Shown: positions 57,342-64,000 of the stretch, one piece after another
Numbering within the stretch: the stretch's first letter is position 1
Layout of the letters: every line of letters starts with the position of its first letter
NCBI GenBank assembly: GCA_963791615.1
Contig: CAWBTE010000008.1
Coordinates: 276,503-340,502, forward strand
From: CAILZL01 sp963791615
GTDB taxonomy: Bacteria; Pseudomonadota; Gammaproteobacteria; Steroidobacterales; Steroidobacteraceae
DNA: 64,000 nt
Direction of reading: 5' to 3'
The notes under the pieces: generated by a model
What the model saw: the letters and a program-made list of their open reading frames with translations, nothing else
What the model was told of the DNA's origin: nothing
Database searches by the model: none
Program-made: the position numbers and the translations under genes

Positions 57342-57770
57342 CTATAGCTGTTTTTCCATTACATAATGCGGAATAGTTACTTCAACAAACTGATCGCCAT
57401 GTACCTTATATCCTACTTTTTCATAAAAACCAACTGCATTTGCCCGTGCATGCATTCGTAATATTTTATAACCCCGGTCCCTGGCTATGTTTTCTGCAAA
57501 ATTCATTAATGCCCTTCCAATGCCTTTTCCCTGCAGATCATTTAATACAGCCATCTGGCGAAGCCGGACTGTTCCCGGTTGTTCTTCTACCAGCATACAG
57601 CAACCAAGCATCCGTTCATCTTCAAAAGCAGCAATAAGCATATTGTCTTTTTCTGATTCTAGTTCTTCCGGGGTAAAACCAAGACCAAGGGGTTTGCGCA
57701 AAATATCATCCCGCAACTTTACCATTTGCTGGTATTCTGTTGTTCCATGATCAATGATTTTCAGCGCCAT
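57342..57770 (-). CDS. GNAT-family N-acetyltransferase
   Basis: 142 residues from the ATG at 57770. Acetyl-CoA binding motif: RLRQMAVLNDLQGKGIGRAL, then NFAENIARDRGYKILRMHAR and a final GFYEKVGYKV. It resembles the YitI/ElaA-like branch acting on small molecules or peptides. Cytoplasmic and intact. AT-rich inverted stretches near 57255-57345 separate it from the YcxB gene. Confidence 0.87.
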   Translation of the reverse strand: MALKIIDHGTTEYQQMVKLRDDILRKPLGLGFTPEELESEKDNMLIAAFEDERMLGCCMLVEEQPGTVRLRQMAVLNDLQGKGIGRALMNFAENIARDRGYKILRMHARANAVGFYEKVGYKVHGDQFVEVTIPHYVMEKQL

Positions 57771-57952
57771 TGTAAATAAATAATGAGTGAATGCTTTCAA
57801 TTTACAAAGAACCTGCGATACAGCCAACCGTTTTCATTTATAATTTTATTCTGATATTTACGTGAATTAGGCTTATTATCATCTCGTTTTCAGCTTATTG
57901 ACCTAAAATGGGAAAAAAATAGAGTTTACGATGCTGATTTACTCAAAAAGTA

Positions 57953-57960
57953 TATTTTTG
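57953..57960 (+). promoter_or_regulatory. -7 box of acpP (TATTTTTG)
   Basis: TAnnTTTG match; predicted transcript start near 57964, leader about 22 bases. Confidence 0.5.
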
Positions 57961-57985
57961 CAGCCGTAACTAAAACTATATACAC

Positions 57986-58222
57986 ATGTCAGACATTGCA
58001 TCAAGAGTTAAAAAGATCATTGTTGACAAATTAGGTGTTGACGAAGCAGAAGTAACCAACGAAGCTTCATTTCACCAATGATCTTGGAGCTGATTCTCTG
58101 GATACAGTAGAATTGATCATGGAATTCGAAAAAGAATTCAATATCTCCATCCCGGATGAGCAGGCTGAAACCATCACCACAGTTGGCCAGGCAGTTGCTT
58201 ATTTGGAAGAGCATGCTAAGTA
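57986..58222 (+). CDS. acpP: Acyl carrier protein, one-base frameshift
   Basis: 78-residue carrier of fatty-acid intermediates. Reads MSDIASRVKKIIVDKLGVDE, EVTNEASF, and then, after removal of one T from the run at about 58070-58073, TNDLGADSLDTVELIMEFEK with the phosphopantetheine-carrying Ser in GADSLDT, and DEQAETITTVGQAVAYLEEH. Essential and otherwise perfect, so the extra base is a clear homopolymer-type error. Followed by fabF, as is usual. Confidence 0.95.
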
Positions 58223-58225
58223 ATG

Positions 58226-58280
58226 CATCCCGCATAACGGGATTGAATCTGCCGTTTCGGCGGAATAAATTAATCCGCCT
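58226..58280 (+). terminator. Hairpins between acpP and fabF
   Basis: Two small stems in tandem: ATCCCG/CGGGAT (58226-58231 with 58237-58242) and GGCGGA/TCCGCC (58258-58263 with 58273-58278, then TTTT). A partial terminator may set a high acpP to fabF ratio. Confidence 0.5.
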
Positions 58281-58340
58281 TTTGACAGTATATTTAGCAG
58301 AGAAGGCGGATTTATCACGTTTAAAATACTGACAAACTAT

Positions 58341-59599
58341 ATGGAACTTAAAAGAGTTGTAGTAACAGGAATGGGTGCACTTACACCAGTGGGTAATACA
58401 CTGGATGAATATTGGACGGGACTGCTGAATGGCGTCTCCGGAGCAGATATGATCACATTATTTGATGCTGCCAAATTCAAAACCAGGTTTGCCTGTGAAG
58501 TAAAGAATTTTGATGCCTACCAATTTCATGGATCGAAAGGAAGCACGAAAGATCGACCGGTTTACCCAGTTTGCCCTTGTTAGTTCAGGACCAGGCCATG
58601 TTGGATGCTGGTTTGAATAAAGAAAATATTAATCCCGACCGTATCGGGGTTGTATTTGCAAGCGGAATTGGCGGATTGATAACTTTCCAGAATGAAGTGA
58701 TCGAATTTGCAAAAGGTGATGGTACCCCCCGTTTCAATCCTTTCTTTATTCCCAAAATGATATTGGATATTGCTGCAGGGCAAATATAGATGCGGCATAA
58801 TTTGCGCGGACCCAAACTTTGCCGTAATCAGTGCCTGTGCCAGCAGTACCAATGCTATTATGGAAGCCGTAAATCTTATCACGTCTGGGCAAAGCAGATA
58901 TTATTGTTAGCGGGGGAAGTGAAGCTGTGATCAGTGAAGCAGGTGTTGGTGGTTTCAATGCCATGAAGGCCATGAGTGAAAGAAATGATGATCCCAAAAC
59001 AGCCAGCCGCCCTTATGATAAAGACCGTGATGGTTTTGTAATGGGCGAAGCAGCTGGCGTTTTGGTGTTGGAAGAACTGGAACATGCCAAGGCAAGAGGC
59101 GCAAAAATATATTGTGAAGTAGCCGGTGGCGGCGCAACTGCCGATGCGCACCATATTACAGCCCCGCATCCGGAAGGACTGGGCGCAAAGAATGTAATGC
59201 TGGCTGCGTTGGAAGATGCAGGTATGGATCCGGCAGAAATTGATTATATCAATACACATGGAACATCTACTCCGCTTGGGGATATGGCAGAGATAAAAGC
59301 TATTATGCATGTATTTGGCGAACATGCTTTTAACTTGAATATCAGTGCACCAAAATCATGACAGGCCATTGCCTGGGCGCGGCCGGTGTAATTGAAGCCA
59401 TAGCCTGCCATTAAGGCGGTGATGCATGATACTATTCCCCCCACCATAAATCATTTTACAGACGATCCTGAACTGGATCCCAAGTTGAATTTTACTTTTA
59501 ATACACCGCAAAAACGGACGGTAAATGCTGCATTGAGTAATACATTTCGGTTTTGGCGGGCATAATGCCTGTGTTATTGTGAAAAAATATAAGGCTTGA
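58341..59599 (+). CDS. fabF: Beta-ketoacyl-ACP synthase II (FabF), heavily frameshifted
   Basis: Condensing enzyme of fatty acid elongation. Order of motifs: RVVVTGMGALTPVGNTLDEY, then NPDRIGVVFASGIGGLITFQ, the active-site region around VISACASSTNAI (Cys), GGSEAVISEAGVGGFNAMKA, SRPYDKDRDGFVMGEAAGVL, the His motif YINTHGTSTPLGD and a second His region APKSMTGHCLGAAGV, then GHNACVIVKKYKA. Six or more shifts (near 58540, 58790, 58885, 59360, 59410 and 59550). Catalytic Cys-His-His present, so errors are likely. Confidence 0.9.
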
Positions 59600-59668
59600 T
59601 GATCAATTTTGCAGACAATCCTTTAACTTGATCGTAGGTAAATCAACCAATCATCCTGTGGATCTTAT

Positions 59669-60391
59669 TTGACTACTAACTTTTTAAGAAACACCCGGAA
59701 CTGCTGCGTTTAAAAAGCAACTTAAAAATGTGTTGGGCTTTCGCCTGGTAATATTTCAGCTGTATAAAACTGCATTGACCCACCGTTCCGTAAAAGAAAG
59801 CGCTGATGAAAATAATGAGCGGCTCGAATACCTGGGCGATGCCATATTCAGTGCATTGATCGCCGATTATCTTTTCAAACGATATCCCTACCGAGAAGAA
59901 GGCTTTCTGACTGAAATGCGCAGTAAGATGGTCAACCGGCAGCAGTTGAATGAAATTGCCATCAGAATGGGGCTTAAAAAAAGTCGTATACTTTCAATAA
60001 AATGGATGGCTCATTAAAAGTGAGCCAGATATTTGGCAATACACTGGAAGCAGTGGTAGGTGCTATTTATCTTGATAAAGGCTATAAAAAGACCCGTAAA
60101 TGGGTGTTGGAATGGATCATTTTCCACACATGTTCATGGATGACCTTGAAAACCTGGAAATCAACCATAAGAATAAACTGTATGGCTGGGCCAATAAAAA
60201 TGGAAAAATCTTGAGTTTGAGACCATTAATGAGAAGTTAGAAATGGCCGGCGCCTGTTTACAGTTGGGGCTGTGGTTGATGGAAAAATGATTGCCGAAGG
60301 GAAAGCCTTTAATAAAAAAGATGCTAGCCAGATCGCGGCCCAGGTAGCGGTAGAAAAACTTGGGATTATCAATTCTGATTCGCATTGGTAG
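59669..60391 (+). CDS. rnc: Ribonuclease III, frameshifted
   Basis: Double-strand RNA endonuclease. Core: TALTHRSVKESADENNERLE, then YLGDAIFSALIADYLF (catalytic acidic motif NERLEYLGDA), MVNRQQLNEIAIRMGL, the second acidic site GNTLEAVVGAIYLDKGYKK, and the dsRNA-binding domain with VDGKMIAEGKAFNKKDASQI and AAQVAVEKLGI. Shifts near 59700, 60015, 60120 and 60210-60250. The start is uncertain, perhaps TTG at 59669. acpP-fabF-rnc order is typical in this phylum. Confidence 0.87.
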
Positions 60392-60429
60392 AAGACAAAG
60401 CGGACTTGATAAAGTAGTCCAATAGTAAC

Positions 60430-60839
60430 CACTTTATCATTTTTTTCCATACACAATTCAATCAATACCCCATTGTATGCTTTCGGGTGTAGGAAACAGA
60501 CCAGTTTATTTCGGCCCCGGGCTTTGGTGATTCATTCAGTAATACAAATCCTTCTTTTTTTAACCGCTTCATTTCTGCTTCAATATCAGGCTACTTCGAA
60601 GGCAATATGGTGCAGGCCTTCCCCTTTTTTTTCAATAAACCGGGCAATTACGCCAGTCGGGTCGGTACTTTCCAGCAACTCAATTTTGGTTTCCCCTGTT
60701 GCAAAAAAAGCAGTATTTACTTTTTCGCCAGTCACCTGCTTCGGTTTTATAACAGGGACTATTCAGCAATTTTTCAAATAACGGAATGGATACCCCCAGG
60801 CTCTTTAACGGCAATGCCAATATGGTCCAGATGTTGCAT
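60430..60839 (-). CDS. mce: Methylmalonyl-CoA epimerase (glyoxalase family), frameshifted
   Basis: Vicinal-oxygen-chelate enzyme interconverting methylmalonyl-CoA epimers. Minus-strand reading: MQHLDHIGIAVKE (first metal His), VNTAFFATGETKIELLEST, IEKKGEGLHHIAFEV (second His), then LKKEGFVLLNESPKPGA and AYNGVLIELCMEKK. Four or five one-base shifts (near 60785, 60735, 60595, 60515 and 60440). Located between rnc and iscS on the opposite strand. The ATG at 60839 is four bases from a TATATTTG box. Confidence 0.85.
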
Positions 60840-60843
60840 ATTG

Positions 60844-60851
60844 CAAATATA
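60844..60851 (-). promoter_or_regulatory. -7 box four bases before mce (TATATTTG, minus strand)
   Basis: TAnnTTTG match followed by CAAT and the ATG: the same four-base spacing as at tsaE and the peroxidase gene, so a leaderless transcript is predicted. Confidence 0.5.
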
Positions 60852-60936
60852 AAGGGGTTTTAACGGGTTTACGAATTGCGGAAAATCCGCTTTAACACGG
60901 TGACCTAGCGACCAAGGATTAATCAACCATTTGGGC

Positions 60937-60944
60937 TAATTTTG
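60937..60944 (+). promoter_or_regulatory. -7 box of iscS (TAATTTTG)
   Basis: TAnnTTTG match; predicted start near 60948, leader about 26 bases before the ATG at 60974. Confidence 0.5.
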
Positions 60945-60973
60945 TGTTTATATGAATAAATAGTAATTGTAAC

Positions 60974-62190
60974 ATGTTGAAACTTCCGATTTATCTTGAT
61001 AATAATGCGACCACTCCCTGTGATCCACGGGTGGTTGAAGCTATGATACCTTATTTCACTGAACATTTTGGTAATGCGGCAAGCCGGAACCATCCTTTTG
61101 GCTGGCTGCTGAAGAAGCGGTTGATTATGCCCGTGAGCAGGTGGCCAAATTGATTGGCGCTGATCCTAAGGAGATCATTTTTACTTCCGGTGCTACTGAA
61201 GGCGACAACCTGGCCATAAAAGGCGTGTTTGAAATGTATGCTGCAAAGGCAACCATATCATCACCTGCACTATTGAACATAAGGCAGTGTTGGATACCTG
61301 CAAGCATATTGAAAAAGGGGCGGCGAGGTAACTTACCTGCCGGTAACAGACGATGGCCTGATTGATCTCACAGAATTGGAAGCTGCCATTAAACCCACCA
61401 CGATCCTGATCGCCATCATGTATGCCAATAATGAGACTGGTAGTAGTTATGCCGGTTAGAGAAATCAGTGCGATTGCCAAAAAACATGGTGTTCTTGTTT
61501 TTACTGATGCAACACAGGCGGTGGGAAAAATTCCTGTAGATGTATTGAAAGATGGTATTGATATGATGGCCTTTACAGCGCATAAGATGTATGGACCAAA
61601 AGGAATTGGTGCATTATATGTTCGCCGTAAGAATCCCAGGGTTAAAGTAACTGCCCAGATGGATGGTGGTGGCCATGAGCGTGGTATGAGATCCGGTACA
61701 CTGAATGTTCCGGGTATTGTAGGTTTTGGAAAGGCCTGTGAGATTATGCATGAAGGAAATGGATGCAGAAGCCAGCGCCTAAGTGTGTTGCGCGATAAAT
61801 TGGAAACATGCTTTGCTTCAGATTGGAAGAAGCTTATGTCAATGGCAGTAAACAACACCGTTTGCCACATGTTGCCAATATTTCTTTCAAATATGTGGAA
61901 GGGGAAGGATTGATGATGGGCTTTAACAAAAATATTGCACTTTCATCCGGTTCTGCCTGTACTTCTGCGTCACTGGAACCGTCTTATGTATTGAAGGCGT
62001 TGGCTTGGGTGATGACCTTGCACACTCTTCACTGCGATTTGGATTAGGACGGTTTACAACAGAAGAACAAATTGATTATACGATCAAGCATGTTTCCGAA
62101 ACTGTTACCAAGCTGCGTGAGATGAGTCCATTATGGGAAATGTTCAAGGAAGGTGTTGATATGGATTCTATTGAATGGGCGCACCACTAA
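60974..62190 (+). CDS. iscS: Cysteine desulfurase IscS, frameshifted
   Basis: PLP enzyme that takes sulfur from cysteine for iron-sulfur clusters and tRNA thiolation. Motifs: PIYLDNNATTPCDPRVVEAM, FTSGATEGDNLAIKGVFEM, the PLP Lys in FTAHKMYGPKGIGALYV, GGGHERGMRSGTLNVPGIVG, the sulfur-carrying Cys in ALSSGSACTSASLEPSY, and the closing LRFGLGRFTTEEQIDYTI. Shifts near 61100, 61245, 61325, 61438 and 61810-61905. iscU follows 56 bases later. Confidence 0.92.
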
Positions 62191-62246
62191 AGATGTTTGC
62201 CCGATTTACGATGCACCATTTTCGATTTAAAATAAAATAACATATT

Positions 62247-62375
62247 ATGGCATATTCAGAAAAAGTGATTGATCACTACCAGAACCCGAAAAATGTGGGT
62301 ACTCTGGATAAAGCAAAAAAAAGCGTAGGGACCGGATTGGTAGGCGCGCCTGAGTGCGGAGACGTAATGCGCCTG
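62247..62375 (+). CDS. iscU: IscU scaffold protein, cut by the chimeric junction
   Basis: The first 43 residues of the iron-sulfur scaffold: MAYSEKVIDHYQNPKNVGTL, then VGTGLVGAPECGDVMRL, with the first cluster-ligand Cys in PECGD. After MRL (base 62375) the sequence no longer resembles IscU (expected next: Q or K I, then further Cys). The missing 80 or so residues lie outside this molecule. Confidence 0.92.
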
Positions 62376-62549
62376 GCGGGTTCCTTCGGCGAGAGCGGGC
62401 TCGGTCAGGTCGCCGTCGTTCCATCTAGCGGTCTAGCGTCGATGCTGTTCCTGTTGGCGACTCGACGCTTCCGGCCACTGCAAACGACAGCCCGTGCGCC
62501 GACTCAATAGGCTGGCTTCCAAGCTAAGCGGCGACGGACGTCGCCCTGG
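62376..62549. other. Junction to GC-rich foreign DNA
   Basis: From here the GC content rises sharply and codon use changes. The 170 bases to 62549 show no recognisable gene; an open frame continues from iscU only by chance (stop at 62508). Probably assembly or cloning chimera. Confidence 0.85.
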
Positions 62550-64000
62550 TTGAGCAGCGAAGCCTCCACGAGAACCGCGCGGAACTCGCTGTTGAGCTTT
62601 GCGAACTTCGTGGTTCCCACGGTGCTTACGATCGTCGTCACGCCGATTGTCGTTCACTACCTTGGCGCGGACTACTACGGCATCTTCGTGCTCGCGGGCA
62701 GCCTGATGGCTTTCATCTCGTTGGTGGATCTCGGAATCGCTCCTGCCCTCATGAAGTTCGTCTCGGAGTACGCGTCGAAGCACGAGCTATCGGAGATCAA
62801 TGCACTCATGGGTGTAAGTCTCGTGTTCTACGCGGTCGTTGGCTGCATCGCGACGCTGATCAGCCTGTTCATCGCTGTCTTCTTCCTCTCGGATCTCTTC
62901 GATCTCACCGCTGAACAGCAACCGGCTGCGAGATTTGCACTCGTCTTCGCCGGCCTGGCGTATCTCGTCTCAGTGCTCCTGGGCACGCTGATGTCCGTCC
63001 CGGCTGGGTTACAGCGGTTCGGCGTTTCTGTCGTCATCAGCATTGGCCTGCAGGTACCGGTCGCGGTCTGTACCGTCCTTGTCGCCGCTGGGTTTTCGGT
63101 CTTCAAGGCGTGATGGTCGTAGCCGTAGCAGGACCCATGGTGGGATTGGTCGTCGTCAGCTGGGTAAATCGGCGGCTGCTGCCTGGATTCAAGCCCAGTC
63201 TGCGCTGGAACGCACCAGTCTTTCGGCGACTGTTCTCATTCAGTGGCTACACATTCCTCGCAAGCGTGGCCGGGAATCATGCTCTTCCAGTTCGACAGGA
63301 TCTTGATCGGCGCGCTAGACAGCGTGGCGGCCGTGACCCACCACACCGACCCAGGAGGGCTCGCGGGAAGGATTCACGCAGCGGTTGCGAGTCTGGCTGT
63401 CATCGCACTACCACTGTCGAGCGACCTGATCGCCCGTGGCGATACCGCTAGCGTCCGGCAGCTGTATGTTCGGGCGACTCGGTTCATCGTGCTCTTCACA
63501 GTTTCCATCTCAATTCCGCTCTACGTTTTTTCCGAGAAGATCTTGCTGTACTGGCTCGGCCCGACGTTTGGCTCAGCGAGAGCACCGCCGTCCTTCGCAT
63601 CTTGATCCTCACGTACGCGATGCTCGCCTTGACAGCGATTCCCTACGATCTCGCCCTCGGCCTCAGCAAACCGTGGATCCCTGCAATCTATTCGAGTGTC
63701 ACCGCCGCACTGAACATAGGCTTGGTCCTCGTGCTCATACCTCGGTTCGGCATCATGGGAGCCGCCGTTGGCTATCTTGAGCGTGGCCACTGTGCCTGCG
63801 TTCGTCTGGTATATCGAACGACGACTACTCGAGGTCGTACATGGCCCGTGGCTCGAGCTGCTCCGAAAGCTCGCTCTTCCGGCAGTCTGCCAAATCCTGT
63901 TCTGCTACCTAGCCGTCTCGTTTATCACCAATGCGGCACTTCTAGTGGCTGCTCTCGCTCTCGCGTCGATGGTTCTGCCGATCCTCTTCTATCTGTTCGG
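62550..64000 (+). CDS. Oligosaccharide flippase (MOP superfamily), frameshifted, 3' truncated
   Basis: Multi-pass inner-membrane protein of the polysaccharide export (Wzx-like) group: NSLLSFANFVVPTVLTIVVT, VVHYLGADYYGIFVLAGSLM, VDLGIAPALMKFVSEYAS, then GYTFLASVAG, MLFQFDRILIGALDS, and later LTYAMLALTAIPYDLALGLS and LIPRFGIMGAAVGY. Such proteins flip lipid-linked sugar units for capsule, O-antigen or exopolysaccharide. The start is perhaps TTG at 62550. Shifts near 63110, 63275, 63590 and 63775; the gene continues beyond the window. The high GC shows that it belongs to another organism. Confidence 0.82.

Noticed and set aside
57255..57345. AT-rich inverted stretches as a mobile element
   Set aside because: Only loose repetition of GTGAATAG-like words with no terminal repeats or gene; probably simple sequence.
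62344..62351. AscI-like site GGCGCGCC as the cloning junction
   Set aside because: The bases still encode the IscU sequence VGAPECGD; the real break lies about 25 bases later.
62376..64000. Genomic island acquired by transfer at iscU
   Set aside because: No integrase, repeat or tRNA at the border, and the break destroys an essential gene; chimera is more likely.
1..64000. tRNA or rRNA genes, riboswitches, CRISPR arrays and phage structural genes
   Set aside because: None seen by eye on either strand; a tRNA scan or covariance search would be needed to exclude small RNAs.

Overview
The window is mainly a chromosomal piece of a Bacteroidota bacterium, most likely of the Chitinophagaceae type. 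The reasons are a type IX secretion sorting domain, SprB-like repeats, an HmuY-type haem protein, DUF5777, DUF4920 and DUF6607 proteins, TonB-dependent receptors, and promoters with TAnnTTTG -7 boxes. From about 62376 to the end the DNA changes abruptly to clearly GC-richer sequence encoding a flippase of another organism. The change falls in the middle of iscU, so it looks like an assembly or cloning chimera.

Layout: 1-9.6 kb is ordinary chromosome: a truncated surface protein, an M23 peptidase, ruvB, an OmpR-type response regulator, a GroES-like protein, a HerA-like ATPase and a STAND-type ATPase. 9.7-14.9 kb is an AT-rich, intact, tightly packed four-gene block: a double GHKL ATPase/histidine kinase, a receiver protein, an HNH nuclease and an Eco57I-like DNA methyltransferase. 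It reads as a restriction-modification-like defence system controlled by a two-component-type sensor and is the best candidate for an undescribed system. It is followed by a higBA toxin-antitoxin pair. 16.6-20.3 kb holds an ECF sigma factor, four NTF2/SnoaL-fold proteins and an atypical SDR. 20.4-29.3 kb holds recQ, vapBC, a copper P-type ATPase, tsaE, alanine dehydrogenase, an ABC ATPase and lpxA.

29.5-36.6 kb is a redox island: an AraC regulator with a cysteine cluster, three haem c lipoproteins (one fused to five 240-bp SprB-like repeats), YceI, an OB-fold protein and a DUF5777 beta-barrel. 36.7-50.4 kb is rich in iron and haem functions: ChaN, ferritin, a di-haem peroxidase, a FecA-like receptor, an HmuR-like receptor with HmuY, and a DUF6607 protein; dinD and a Crp regulator are also here. 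50.5-62.4 kb is housekeeping: ileS, a DksA-like protein, acpP-fabF-rnc, methylmalonyl-CoA epimerase, iscS and iscU.

Many housekeeping genes carry frameshifts (recQ, copA, tsaE, ald, ileS, acpP, fabF, rnc, iscS). They cluster in 16.9-28.4 kb and 50.5-62.2 kb, while 28.5-45 kb is almost clean. An extra T in a T-run of acpP is an obvious example. I treat these as base-calling or assembly errors, not gene decay, and annotate each gene over its full span. The window also carries several classes of short palindromic elements. Some are inside genes, including a 115-bp MITE-like insert read in frame within ileS.
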